A stretch of 64,000 bases of DNA. Source: Talpa occidentalis (taxonomy: Eukaryota > Chordata > Mammalia > Eulipotyphla > Talpidae). The notes below the pieces were generated by a model. That model made no database searches, was not told the origin of the DNA, and saw only the letters and a list, made by a program, of their open reading frames with translations. Positions 12,646-24,430 of this stretch are shown piece after piece. Location of the stretch: assembly GCF_014898055.3 (NCBI RefSeq), contig NW_023601433.1:46061876-46125875 (forward strand), given 5' to 3'. Within the stretch, counting starts at the first letter, position 1, and every line of letters begins with the position of its first letter. Position numbers and translations under genes: made by a program.

Positions 12646-13122
12646 ATTGCTGCCTACTAATTCAAATGTAAGATAACAGAGTTGCTAAATATAAACTAAT
12701 CTAACTATATATGCAAGAATTTATGTATGATCACTCTACTTGTATCCTTTTTTACTATTTTCTGTGTACCTAGGAATTACCTATTTTAACATTCCACACC
12801 ATATAAAAGAAAATCAATGCAGAAGATTTAGAAACTATAAAAGATGCAAATCTAGTAAATGAATAAATGAGAAGAAATTTGTTATTTGTTTCCAGGTAGA
12901 ATACCCAAAGTAAGAAGAGTTTCTCATGAGATGGCTGACTCTAAAAAGCCACTGAGAGATGTCAGGTAGTCTTGGGTTAAAGAGTTGGATTTATTGCTCT
13001 TCCTATACTACTTTAAAATTTTTTTTCAGATATTTTCCCATCCAAAAAAATAGTTCTTTCTCCCTTACTTCTTCCTATCATTTATTCACTATATTGTTCT
13101 ACATTATAAAGCATCTTGTACT
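12646..13122. other. unassigned non-coding DNA
   Basis: AT-rich; nothing recognised between the end of the old L1 and the next SINE. Confidence 0.5.
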
Positions 13123-13133
13123 GATTATTAGTA

Positions 13134-13350
13134 CCCTCTTTTTTTTTTTAAAGATTTATTTATTCATGCATATAAGAACAGGGATACAGGCCAGATGCAC
13201 GGGAGGATGAGAGGATTCACCAGAGACAGGAGAGGTCTCTGCCATGCCATGTGGGTATCTCCCCGGCCAGCTGGGATCGAACCCGCGCTGCAGAGGTGTG
13301 GACAGCTTCACAGCGCTGTGTTCAACTGCCTATGCCACCAGGGGAGGCCC
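13134..13350 (-). mobile_element. tRNA-derived SINE
   Basis: Minus-strand copy: T-rich tail with 'aaagatttatttattcatgc', 'gattcaccagagacagg', B box as 'gggatcgaacccg', head 'ccaggggaggccc'. Flanked by an 11-bp direct repeat GATTATTAGTA (13123-13133 and 13351-13361). A central block of the usual body is missing. Confidence 0.93.
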
Positions 13351-13361
13351 GATTATTAGTA

Positions 13362-13929
13362 TCTTCAATGAAAATAAAATACATATGGGAAGGTGCTGTA
13401 CAAAAATATAAACTGTCTTGATGTGACTTTATTTCACTTTCTGTCACCAAAATTTTCATCCACAATGTAATTTCCGTGGTTGTAAATGTAGAAACATGAA
13501 ATAATATATTTTGTTCAGTCTAACACAACTCATTTCAGGTAGAATTCTCAAAGTTATAATTTGAGGAGTCTGATTTCTTCAGAGCTCCCTTTCATAGACA
13601 AAATCTGACCTTTAAAGCATTCAGGGGTGTCCTCTATGACCAATTCTTCAGCTTGGCAACTGAAGTCTGCTGATTGAAGCCAGTCCTGGCTAGGTTTCTG
13701 CTCAAGATCTTAATGGTTATTCACAGAATCCTCTCAATTTCCTAAGAACTTCTTATCTAAATATTCAATACTTGTTAAATATTAACAAGAACTTCATCCT
13801 TGTCTATTTGTTTATAGGCACACATACAATTGTAACTTTCAACTCTAACCATACGGTTTTCTATATTTCAGAAAAATTTCTCCAACGTTTTCCATCCAAA
13901 GCCATTGTTCAAAGACCACAGGTGTCTTG
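13362..13929. other. unassigned non-coding DNA
   Basis: No recognised element. The open frames on both strands here overlap and have no domain-like features. Confidence 0.5.
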
Positions 13930-14090
13930 GCACCACATTGTGGAATTCTGGATTCTTCAGTTCACTTCCTTCCTTTGAATGCACTCTTGACCCAACCCTA
14001 GGCAGAAAGCACCTCAAGGCAGGGATTGTGTTCATCTTTGGCATAATTTCATCATTGTGCTTGGCCATAGATGGCTTTGCCCTTATATAA
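13930..14090 (+). mobile_element. L2 fragment
   Basis: 'gcagaaagcacctcaaggca', 'gggattgtgttcatctttgg' and 'catcattgtgcttggcca' follow the L2 3' pattern (…ctccttgagggcagggactgtgtc…). Diverged. Confidence 0.55.
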
Positions 14091-14972
14091 ATATTAAATA
14101 ATAGCAAGATAACAATTGTTCTTTTCTCTGGCGGGAATAGGATGTTTTCCACTATTTACTTTCACTTTCCTCTCTTTTATACATTTTGACTGAAACCTTT
14201 AATTTAAAAAATAACTGAAAACACCCATGTACAAATAAAATATATTTTATAAACATTGCTAAAATGCCTTAAAAACTCTCATTTCTGATATTCTCTGACA
14301 TGTAATGTTCAATGCTGCTTTGGATACTTAGGTGAAAAATATAGCAGGAAAACAGAACAGAAAACATTAAAAATGAAGTGAAACTCAGTCTAACATACTC
14401 TATGAGCACTCCAAGTATTCTCACAAGCCCTGCACATAAGCTGTAGAATGTAGGGAAAAGTAAAATTATGAGGTGTAGTGTTCATTTGTTAACTACCAAG
14501 AAAGGAAAGCAGCTCCAAACTCAGGGAGGAAAATGTGAGTATTTGAAATGCCATGTCTTTCTGCCCCTAGGAAATTTATTTATTGGAAATTACATTGCAA
14601 GGAAAAAGTCTAAATAAATTAAATCCTTAGTTATTATGTCATCTGTAACTGTATTTTAGAATACGGCCACAATTTTGCAGTTATGTAAACTAAGTTGTCA
14701 AGCACTTGTTATTTTAAAGTTGGAACCAGGCAGCTCCCCTGACAGCCCTGTGGTCCCAGCTCCCAGTCTGATTCATGACCGACACTGAGACACAGGAAGT
14801 TCGTGTCTGCTATAATCTAAACACCATGAAAATGGAACATAAGAAGCAGTGCAGAAACGTAAAAATAGGCTAAATCTCATAACCCAGACAAGAACCATAC
14901 AACACACTTGTAGGAAGGAGAAGGGGAAATTAAGAGCTTGGCATACAGCATCAGCTTATACACTCTTAGGGA
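14091..14972. other. unassigned non-coding DNA
   Basis: No gene or repeat recognised. 14730-14830 is more GC-rich than its surroundings but has no open frame or splice pattern I can defend. Confidence 0.5.
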
Positions 14973-15152
14973 AACCCGGAACCAGCTACAGAATTTGCAT
15001 GACCTGATTCAAAATGAAAATGAAGGGCCCCTTGTTCAAAAATTATTAAGAATTTCCAGACAGGGCCAGCTGAGCATTAAGCCAAATGGGAGGGATTCTA
15101 AATGCAGAGTTTTGTGTGACTGCACAGGCTACACACCCATGAACTGACCCTG
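14973..15152 (-). mobile_element. old non-autonomous hAT-like DNA transposon
   Basis: The segment contains 'ggccccttgttcaaaaatta', 'ttaagaatttccagacaggg', 'gactgcacaggctacacacc', and ends 'atgaactgaccctg'. The outer ends look like degraded inverted CAGGRCCRGCT-type termini typical of hAT elements. I do not name the family. Strand is arbitrary for a palindromic-ended element. Confidence 0.5.
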
Positions 15153-17308
15153 GGGGGATATTTCAAGCAACTGAATAGTTAAAAGGCAATGGAATGTCAT
15201 TGCCTCAGATAAAGGGAAACAATGTCTCCCAATTGTACTTTTCTTTAGTAGCATCATGTATTTAAAATGTAAATATAGGATATGCATTCTCCACATTTTA
15301 AAGTTTGTGTTTTTTCAAAATCTGATTGTATAGCAAATGCTTACTGACTGTGTAATTCTTTCCATATTTTTCTGCTCAGACACAGTAATCTGAATTGTGC
15401 ATCAATTCAACAGCAATAAACCTGGACTTATTATTTGGTTGGGAATCATGACAGTGTTCACTGATCCAGGAACAGGCACCAGGGAGAAAGGAATATGAAA
15501 AAAAACCACCACTATAAACTCTGTTTGTTACCCTAAATAAAACTAAGCTGTGATTTATTTCTTTAACAAAAAGTATATATTTAACTGTTTATAGTTCTCA
15601 TTTTAGAGGAAAGTACACTTTACACTTATTGCTTTGTGCAAAGAACTGGATAAAGCCTTGCCTTCCATGAAAAGCAAGAATTTACAAAAGTGAAGAGCAA
15701 GAGATTACAGAGGCAGCAGATTTGAGTAGCAAGTCTGATCCTCAAAGCACCTTTCTTTTTAACAAAAAGGTGAGTATTTGGTAGGAGACTGAACAGCTGC
15801 CTCTGGTCTTTTCCAACTCAGCTCAGAGCTCAGGGACCAGGGCACCTCTCAGGAAGCCTGTGGAGCAGTAACATTATCTTCCATAATTTGCCTGCACCAG
15901 AGGCCCTGTCAACAGGCAGTGGTAGGCCATACTGTTTCAACTGAAGTAATTAAATCTCTCTGCCCTCGTAAAAGTAAAATAAAATAAAAATACAACTGCC
16001 TGCTGCTGGTCAGTGGAATTACACTGAGTGGAGGTAAATTTTAATTTCATGGTGCAAGTGTTAAATTATTGCCCTCTAAGCTGACTGCCAATTCTGCATG
16101 AAATCTCACCACATTTTAATAATTCATCTTTTGTTTAGGATGGAGACTTAGACATAGCACATGTGTTATGATTTGGAAGGAGATTTTATGTGCAATTAGC
16201 ATCCTGAGAACCACAACATAACCATGTTCAGGTTCCCTAATTGGACCAAGGGGAAACTATCATTTCAGAAATGATTTGGGGACCTTAACCTTTGTTCAGC
16301 TTCTCTAAAACAGTTGGAATTATTTTGATAGTGTCTGCTTATTTTCAAGATTTCAACTTAATTTAGAACTGTGCATTTTATAGATGTGTATATCCACTAA
16401 TATGTGAAGATTATTAATGATCAGTCTTTCAGGATGTTGTGAAACTGTCATGAAATTTTCATTTGTAAATTATTCTATGTGACAGTTTTAAAAATTTTTT
16501 TCTTAGTAACCTTAACAGAACCCCACTCTGCCAACAATCAGTCAAATAGTTGTTAGTAGGGGAATTATTTCTGCACAACCTATTAATGAAAATCTGACAT
16601 TTAGAAAAAAAATTAAGCATTAATATCTGTCATACAGGTTCTTACTGATGGGCATTGACAGTCTGAAAATAATCTCATATTTTGCATATCTCCATCAAAC
16701 TCATGAAATGAAAATATTAATGTTAAGAAAGCAGAAAAGATGATTTCATTTGTTTTACTCAATATTTTATATATGTAAAGATACTGCTGTGCTCAAAATC
16801 AACGACTCAGTATATCCTTGGAGTTCAACTGATTTGCTGCTCTTAGACATTCTGCATAGCTATTAACATGAAATTAAAATAGACTGCAGTGAGATCAGAC
16901 CTAGGTACATGGTTTATCCCACACCCCAGGTATATGAAAGTACTGTGGTAGTGAATCAGTCAGATAACATCCTCATGCTATTGGCTTGTTGAAATACAAG
17001 TTCTTTAATCTGATTAAAAACACATTTTCAAGCTGCCTTATATTGGAAAGATCAACTATATCCAAATCAGCAATTCCTCAGAGACAGAAGAATACATATT
17101 AACCAAATAGAACATGGTATATAAGAAAAAGATGAATAAAAATCCAGATAACCAAATTGAACTTATGGAATCTTTGTAATTAGAGTCAGAAGGAGGTACA
17201 GTATCATGTTTGGAGTGGTACAATATCATGTTTAGATGATATAAGTCACCTAGTAAGTGAGTATAGAGTCTGATTAGCTCAATATCCTCAACTTGTGATT
17301 TTATCTAC
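15153..17308. other. unassigned non-coding DNA
   Basis: Over 2 kb with no recognised repeat. An imperfect 17-bp duplication (ggtacagtatcatgttt) occurs at 17195-17234. No long open frame. This is the best local candidate for ancient single-copy DNA. Confidence 0.55.
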
Positions 17309-17323
17309 CAGTTTTATATTTTC

Positions 17324-17554
17324 TTTTTTTTTTAGTTTAAGGGGTTGGTGAGAGGATTCACCAGAGACAGAGCGGGAAACAGAACAGGCAGATTGACCCA
17401 AGTACACTGCTGAGGGGAGCAGCGGGCAAGGCAGGAGAGGTCTGCTGTGCCATGTGGGTTTCTCTCTGGCCGGCAGGGGATCGAACTTGTGCTTCAGAGG
17501 CTGTGGATTGCTTCATAGTGCAGTGCTTAACCCCTTGTGTCACCAGGGAGGCCC
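17324..17554 (-). mobile_element. tRNA-derived SINE, older lineage
   Basis: Minus-strand copy with 'gattcaccagagacagagcg', 'cactgctgaggggagcagcg', B box 'ggatcgaacttg', head 'caccagggaggccc'. Flanked by a 15-bp near-perfect direct repeat cagttttatattttc / cagttttacatttcc (17309-17323, 17555-17569). Confidence 0.93.
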
Positions 17555-17624
17555 CAGTTTTACATTTCCAAGAAGAAAATAATCTCTGCTTATTTCAGAC
17601 TATCTCACAGAAGTTTCTATTTTT

Positions 17625-17705
17625 TCACGTGTTTATTTTTATTATTTTTATTGAGGTAACATTGATTTACGACTTTGATTGTGTTTTACAGGTATAGGAT
17701 CTCCC
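17625..17705 (-). mobile_element. old L1 3'UTR fragment
   Basis: T-rich start then 'attgaggtaacattgattta' and 'gttttacaggtataggatc', the antisense form of a placental L1 3' end. Confidence 0.5.
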
Positions 17706-18415
17706 CCTTTAGGTATTGTTAATATTAATCACTTATTTACCATAGGATTTTATCTGCATTATATTCATTACCTCAGGAAACTTAAGGTTGAACATTTGAG
17801 TGCTGATAATTCTAAAATGGTTTACATTTCCTAGAGCAAGTCTTTATTTCTTCAAAATAAAATAGAACCACAGAAAATACAAGCAAGCAAACACATATAC
17901 ATGTATTTGTATCTATATAACTGTATCGTTATTTAGATATATATGTATACAGACATATGTTTATGCAAATATTGTGAATATATTTGCGTTCAATATCCAC
18001 TGAGATTTCAAATTTAAAAATCATAGTTCCGAAAGAAACTTGGGAAGCCTTTGGACCTATTCCTATCTAAATATAGGTCACTTTCCTATGTACTTTCAAA
18101 AAAGATGTTGAATATTAGACGAATATTAGTAATTATCAAAGCTGGATGATGTATTTGAGGTTTAATTGTTCTATCCTTTCTACAAATATTCATACTTTAA
18201 AATGTTCAGAATAAAATGTTAAATATAAGAAACAAATTATGTTTTCATGGTTTTCTCTGTTTTGTTATGCTTTTCTTATGCCAATTGCTTTTCCTCATTT
18301 AATATAAAGAAATCATAATTTTCACTGCATATAAATCTTTGGCATATCTAATCACAATTTAGCAATTGATGTTGTTAATGTTGTTAGACTAACCGCAACA
18401 ATTCATGTTGCAAAT
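17706..18415. other. unassigned AT-rich non-coding DNA
   Basis: No gene or repeat family recognised. Confidence 0.5.
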
Positions 18416-18431
18416 TATTTTGTTATTTTGA

Positions 18432-18960
18432 AGGCCACCTGTACACCTATGTTTATGGCAGCGCTATTTACAATGGGTAAAACCTGGAAACAACCCAAAT
18501 GCCCAAAAATAGATGACTGGCTCAAGAAGATGTGGTATATATACACAATGGAATATTATTCAGCAATCCAAAAAGATAAACTCACGCCATTCGCAGCAAT
18601 GTGGATGGAGCTAGAAAGAATTATACTCAGTAAAGTAAGCCAGAAGGAAAAAGAAAAATATCAGATGGTTTCACTTATAGCAGGAATATAGGGGAACCAA
18701 ATAAGACATCAGTGTAAAAAAATAACAACAGTACAAAACACAACAAAGCAAAAACAATTATAAATCAGAGACATCCTGCAGGGGAGGAGGAGGGAGAGGG
18801 ATCACAGGGAGGGAGGGAGAGGTACAGGGGACTGAGGTGAAGGTGCATGGGGTGCACTGGTGAAGGAAACTCTATGGGGACTATACCTGAGGGGATGGGG
18901 GGAAGCAAATATTATTTAAAAATGAACAATGATGTAAAAAATAAAAAAATTAATAAAAAA
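18432..18960 (+). mobile_element. 5'-truncated L1 with complete 3' end
   Basis: Begins inside the ORF2 carboxyl-terminal region and reads through the end of ORF2 (stop at 18689-18691), a purine-rich 3'UTR with GGGA runs (18781-18840) and an A-rich tail. Bracketed by a perfect 16-bp TSD TATTTTGTTATTTTGA (18416-18431 and 18961-18976). The frame at 18428-18691 is the ORF2 tail. Its 3'UTR differs from the youngest subfamily here, so it is a different L1 subfamily. Confidence 0.95.
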
Positions 18961-18976
18961 TATTTTGTTATTTTGA

Positions 18977-19358
18977 CATATATGAGGACATTGTTCCATT
19001 TGAGAACATTGTATATTACAATTATTGACCATATTTTGTCCAATCTAAGATGCCATCAACTAATAAACAACACAGCATCTTTTTCATGTATCACTAAGAA
19101 AGACTCTGCCATTTATTGAAAATGCTCTTTAATCCTTTTACATTTATTTTATGTTAATTAAATGTTCTTCTAGAATTATTTAGATATTATCATATAACAC
19201 TCATGAGTATACATAAAAATGAAAATGCAAACAAAATTGGTAGAACTACTTCTAAAAAATCTTTACCACCTACGCTGATTATGAGTTGTTATTTATAATT
19301 TGTACACAATAGCAACCTCTAAACCAGAAAGAACACTAATTATGCAACTTTTTTTTTG
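18977..19358. other. unassigned AT-rich non-coding DNA
   Basis: Nothing recognised. Confidence 0.5.
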
Positions 19359-19373
19359 AAAGTGTCCTCTATT

Positions 19374-19644
19374 GGGACTCCCTGGTGGCGCAAGGGGTTA
19401 AGCACTGCACTATGGAGCAATCCGCAGCCTCTGCAGCACGAATTCTCCCCACCGGGCCAGGGAGAAACCCACATGGCGAGGCAAAGCTCTCCTGCCTCTC
19501 CTGCTGCTCCCCTCAGCAGTGTATTTCAATCAATCTGCCTGTTCTGTTCCCCAATCTGTCTCTGGTGGATCCTCTCATCCCTCGCATCTCTGGGCTGTAC
19601 CCCAGCTCTTATAGGCATAAATAAATAAATCTTTTTTTTTTTTT
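19374..19644 (+). mobile_element. tRNA-derived SINE, older lineage
   Basis: Head 'gggactccctggtggcgcaa', body 'gctgctcccctcagcagtgt', 'ctgtctctggtggatcctct', tail 'ataaataaataaatc' then T-run and A's. TSD of 15 bp with one mismatch: aaagtgtcctctatt / aaagtgtcttctatt (19359-19373, 19645-19659). Confidence 0.95.
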
Positions 19645-20029
19645 AAAGTGTCTTCTATTATCTCCAGGATATTCTTCCAAGCTGCTGGCACCCATTATAC
19701 AAATTTGAGTGCATCTATTTATGTGTATGTTTTCCATATATGGTATCAGTATTATTTCCCCCCAAATTTTTGTTATAAGTTGTCAAGCCTATAGGAAAGT
19801 TTAAAGAATTATATAATGAACACCTATAAACGTTGATCTATATTGCATATATAGCACAATAGCTTTGTTTAGCCTTCTCCATTTGTACTTTGATAGCCCT
19901 TTGGAAAACAAGTGACATGCCATTTCTAAATATATTAGTAGGCTTCTACTATGATGAGAAGACATGTACCATAGATACAATACTATTTAATCCTGTCTAA
20001 GGAAAGTTACATTCAACTCTTACTGACCT

Positions 20030-20800
20030 GGGAACTTCATAGAGGTTCTCACCTCTTGTAAAATTATTTAACAAGGAGACAAGACAGGCTACATCTAGAC
20101 AAGACTTTATTAAACTTATTCTTGAGAACAAGGGAGGCAGCGCCGAAAGAGAAAGTCCCTGTGTTGGCTCTTGGAAGGAAGCTAGTAAAGCTTTTTACTA
20201 TCAAGGCAGGGGACTGCATCATAGCATATTTTGAGTTGGATTTCACTGGCGCATTAGCAGACAGGTTACAAACTTCTTCACACATCACATGACTCATTAG
20301 CATTTTAAGTCTCTATCCAAGGGTGTGTGCTTTAACATGCTAATGAGACTGTGGTCATCATTGTTCAGGATTTTTACTACCTCTGTATGTGGGGGTCTTG
20401 GTTACCCTCCTTCGAGGAAATGGTACGGTTATTAGTTGTTAAAGCAACAATCATACATCAGCATATATGGTACCTCCTGCCAATATATGGAGTCAGAATG
20501 GTAAAGATAGGGTACCATCTGTCAGGATGTGGCCATTTGTTAGTCTGGTGGAATATATCAAATGAGTTGTTAAAACAAGATGTTAAGCAGCTCCTGCCAG
20601 CTGTGATTTAGTCCATCTGTTCCGGCAGGATGTTGGGCAACTATCCTGCCAGCTTGCGATTTAATTTACCTAGACAATCTCAAAACCGGTAATATAAACA
20701 ATCCATATTTAAACTTCCTCGATTGTTCTTAGACGGTCTTTTGTAGCATTTTATTCCTCTAAGATCCAGTCAAATTTGCTATCATATCTGTGAGTCTTTT
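20030..20800 (-). mobile_element. probable solo LTR (endogenous retrovirus)
   Basis: The plus strand has 'gacaagactttattaaactt', which on the minus strand gives an AATAAA polyadenylation signal followed by about 70 bases of possible R/U5. The upstream side contains two imperfect copies of a roughly 50-bp block with 'cctgccag' near 20579-20670. No internal retroviral genes. I could not fix TG/CA ends or a target duplication, so the borders are approximate. The class I assignment is a guess. Confidence 0.4.
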
Positions 20801-21252
20801 CTAGCCTGGGATAGTACCCTACATTTTGTATGTGTGTGAGTATGTGTATGTTTGTGTATGGTGTGTTTTACACTGACTTGGTTGGAAACTCCAAACCTTC
20901 TTATTGTAGAATGCATCACATTTTGGCTCTACCTAAAGGCTTCATCATAAATGTATCTAGGTTAAATATTCCTGGTAAAATGCTGCATATCCCTAATGTA
21001 AAGGGCATATTTTCCTTAAAAATTAATAATTAATCAAAGGTACTCTAAAACCATGTCAATATTTCATCTCCTTAATGATTTATTACATTATGGTTTTAGT
21101 ATTCATTAATATCCTCTATGTCAATTATTGCATTAGCTGTTAGAAATCATTCTGCAAATTTTGATACTGGTGCTCTCTTAATCACATAAATATATCAACA
21201 AAGGTTTACAGTTAACAATTAGGATTCACATTTTTTCCAGTCATCTATCTTT
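20801..21252. other. unassigned DNA with short TG-rich tract
   Basis: A degenerate TG/TATG tract lies at 20826-20868; the rest is unrecognised. A 67-codon frame (20830-21033) starts in the simple repeat and has no motif. Confidence 0.5.
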
Positions 21253-21268
21253 AAATTGTATAGCAACA

Positions 21269-22087
21269 AAAACAAAGAAAATAATCCAGTCAAAAAAATG
21301 GGCAGAAGAGCTAAAAAGAATCTTCTCCAAAGAGAAATACAAATGGCCAACAGGCATATGAAAAAATGTTCAACATCACTTGTAATCAGGGAAATGCAAA
21401 TCAAAACTACAATGTGACACCATCTTACACCAGTGAGAATGGCACGTATTAAAAAAACTAGCAACAACAAATGTTGGTGAGGTTGTGGAGAAAAAGGAAC
21501 TCTCCTGCACTGTTGGTGGGAGTGCAAACTGGTCCAACCACTATGGAGAGCTGCGCGGAGATTCCTCAACTTACTAAACATAGAGCTTCCTTATGATCCA
21601 GCAATTCCACTCCTAGGTATTTACCCAAAGGACACAGAAACATCAATTCCAAAGAGCACCTGCACCCCTATGTTTATAGCAGCACTGTTTACAATAGCCA
21701 AGCTTTGGAAACAACCCAAATGCTCAAAACTAGATGACTGGATCAAGAAGATGTGGTACATATACACAATGGAATATTACTCAGCATTCAAAAAAGATAA
21801 ACACATGCAATTTACAGCAACATGGATGGAACTGGAAGGGATCATGCTCAGCGAAATAAGCCAGAAGGAAAAAGAAAATACCAGATGGTCTCACTCATAG
21901 CAGGAATCTAGAAAACCTAAATAAGGGACCAGGAAAAAGAATAACTATAAGAAAGAAAAAATCAAAATCAACAAACAACTATGAACCAGAGACATACTAT
22001 ATGGGGGAGGCGGGGAAAGGAGGAATTTGGGTCAAAATAAGGGGGTTACAATTGTATGGGGAATATAAAAATAAAATTAAAAAAAAG
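21269..22087 (+). mobile_element. 5'-truncated L1 with complete 3' end
   Basis: Starts in the ORF2 carboxyl-terminal third and includes the cysteine-rich coding region, the ORF2 stop near 21910, a short 3'UTR and 'aataaaatt' tail. Flanked by a perfect 16-bp TSD AAATTGTATAGCAACA (21253-21268, 22088-22103). Closely related to the full-length element at 23242 but with more substitutions and a frame shift at about 21890. Confidence 0.95.
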
Positions 22088-22529
22088 AAATTGTATAGCA
22101 ACAATATTACTGGGGATTTCAATTGTGCAGTTAGTCATCAAGAGTGGCAAACTTATTTGCACTTTAACAGTAAATGTCAACTACTACATGAATTTATTTG
22201 GCCAACAAAAATAGCAAGATGTCATCAACTATTGATACAAGAAGGTCTTTTACCACATATATGGTACAGTGGGAAAAAAATTCATTCACATTAGAATGAA
22301 AGAAATAGGGTCATTCTGATTTTGGCAAATTAGGATTACATAGTTCCTAAATAGTAGAAATGTCACAAAAAGTAAACTCACAAGACATGAATTAGTGAAT
22401 TACTAAATTAGATGAATTAGTGAAAAAGCGCATGAGTGATGGAGTGTGTGCTCAAATAGGTGCATATGTGATTTAAAAAGTCATGTTATTATCATGGAAA
22501 TGCAATCATAATAATAACTTGAGGATTTA

Positions 22530-22930
22530 ATATATGCTTTAGGAAATGCTGCCCAAGAAGACAACACCCAGAGAGGGATTGGATTAGCATGCCTCAGATT
22601 TATTAGGACGAGTCTGGGATATTAACACCTATGGGAAAAAGGAAAATGGATTGCCTTATAGTCACAACAAAAACTTCAGTACATGCTCAAAAGCTGGAAT
22701 GGCCCTTCATAATTGATTTTAATTGAAAGAGGGAACTGAGAAGTTAGACCCCCTGACTAGACCAGCATTTGAATATACATGGCCCCTGGGAGGAGGCATG
22801 ACCTTGAGAAAGGTGAGTTTCTTCTGTCAAGGGCAATTCCTTCAGAGTTCTTTTAGCAAAGGGAATCAGTGTTTTAGTTCAAAAGGAGATCCAGGTGTCA
22901 CATCTCCACATCCACTATAATGTATTTCCA
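22530..22930 (-). mobile_element. possible degenerate solo LTR
   Basis: 'cctcagatttattaggac' supplies a minus-strand AATAAA, preceded by 'tgctgcccaagaagacaaca', and the block ends near 'aggtgtcacatctccaca'. The pattern fits an old ERV LTR read on the minus strand. Borders and family are uncertain. 22104-22529 and 22931-23225 hold nothing I recognise. Confidence 0.35.
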
Positions 22931-23225
22931 GGGCAAGTAGGTTTGGATTTTATACAAACATACATAGTAGGGACTTAAATGTAATAAGTTTCTTGCAGAA
23001 GATTTGATTTCATCAATTTTAAATATATTATTTCAAAAAATGTATGGAGTGTAACCACACTATATTATCAACTCTAAGTTTTTATCTAATAGTTTTAACA
23101 CATATTAAAATATTGATATCATTTCTACTACACATAATTAACGTAATGCATTACCTTATATATGCTAATACCACAAAAAAAAAACTTTGCACTTGTTGGG
23201 TTATTGGTTAATTTCTTTCAATTTT

Positions 23226-23241
23226 AGAATTTTAGCATTCT
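23226..23241. repeat. left target-site duplication of full-length L1
   Basis: AGAATTTTAGCATTCT, identical to 30065-30080. It is preceded by ATTTT, a reasonable L1 endonuclease site. The pair defines one insertion of about 6.8 kb. Confidence 0.97.
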
Positions 23242-24430
23242 GAAGGGGGCGGAGCAACATGGCGGCGAGGAGACGCTGCGAGTAAGATCTCCCATTAAAA
23301 AAAGTGAATAGGGAGGAAAAGCGGCAGGTCCCAGTGAGAAGTGGGACACGGAAGATAAACGGGTGACGCCAGCGAACTGCCGAGAAGAGTGGCCATAAAA
23401 GAGGACTAGAAGGGAGGGAAGCACAGAACCCTGCTCCCTCCCCCGCCCACAGAGGCGGCACTCTCCGAGGGGCAGAGAGGAGGAAACAACAAACCAAAAC
23501 GACCCACAAGAACAAAGACGCAGCAAGCAGGACTGTGAGTGGAAAGGAACTATTGCAGCCACCACACCCCGTGAACGGGAGCTGAGGCGAACCCTGCAGG
23601 ATCCGCCGCGGCGGTGAGCGAACGGCTCCTGGCGCCATTAGAGAAGAACAAAGACCCCGGGAGACCCGCACACAGCCTGGGCTGCCGGTAAGCTGGCGCG
23701 AAACGCGGCGCTCGGGGAGCTTGAAAAGCAAGTGCAGACCGGGATCACAGCTGCCCAGGTCCCCGCGCCTGCGACCTAGGCTTGCGGGGAGACTTGCGGA
23801 GGTCCTCACTGAGGTGAAGGTCCCTCCCTGAGTGAGCAGGAACCAGGCGCCCAGGCACGGGAGCGGTGCAAAAGGCGCCATTCCCGCGCCACTGAACTGG
23901 GCTACAGCCCGCGTCCTGGAACTGACGGCTTTGAACTGAGACCCGGGCACGAAATTCGGGGCGTGGGTTCTCCACGACGGTGGGGCACAAGGCAGACACA
24001 GCACCCCAAAGCTGTTGAGGTGTAAACTACCATTCCCGCTCTGTTCTCTGTCCCACGGGGTGGGGGGAGGCGAAAAACAGCCCCCCAAGGACAATAGGAG
24101 AGATCTCTGGCGCACCACTAGCGACCAGGAAAAAAAAGTCACTAACACCCTATAAAACAGGACATTTCTAAGACTGCTTGAAAAGGGCAGAAGGTTTCTG
24201 GAGGACCCAGTGGCCAGCCGGGAAGTTATTCCACGCCAGGCCCCTTCCGACCAGCAGTCTGAGCCCACAGAGGGAGCAGGCACCCACGTCCGGGGCAGAC
24301 CGGGTGCGCAGAAGAGTGTGCCTGAAACCGGAGGCGCAGGGACTGCATCCCGCTTCGCCATTTGAGAACAGGGACATTTCTTCAGTAAAAACTGCCTAAA
24401 ACCAGCAGAAAGCTCCCCCAGAAGACAGAG
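23242..24430 (+). promoter_or_regulatory. L1 5'UTR / internal promoter
   Basis: GC- and CpG-rich leader in an otherwise AT-rich region, beginning GAAGGGGGCGGAGCAACATG and ending at the ORF1 start. In L1s this segment is the internal RNA polymerase II promoter. It is not a host CpG island: it starts exactly at the TSD border. A long open frame runs antisense through it (separate entry). Confidence 0.85.
23256..23266 (+). promoter_or_regulatory. YY1-like site at L1 5' end
   Basis: AACATGGCGGC matches the AAnATGGCGGC form of the YY1 consensus and lies 15 bases from the L1 start. A YY1 site near the 5' end is known in human L1, where it directs accurate transcription initiation. The role here is inferred by position and match. 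Confidence 0.6.

Larger units (their letters stand above)
23201..24361 (-). other. 386-codon antisense open frame across the L1 5'UTR
   Basis: An uninterrupted minus-strand frame starts at 24361, crosses nearly the whole 5'UTR and ends 41 bases beyond the L1 border in flanking DNA (last residues LKLKEINQ are partly host-derived). The predicted product is rich in Ser, Leu, Arg, Pro and Cys, with no domain I recognise. High GC content makes long stop-free frames likely by chance, so I do not call it a gene. It resembles in position only the antisense ORF0 known from primate L1 5'UTRs. Confidence 0.2.

Noticed and set aside
23242..24430. apparent CpG island / host gene promoter
   Set aside because: It begins exactly at an L1 target-site duplication and leads into L1 ORF1, so it is the L1 5'UTR.
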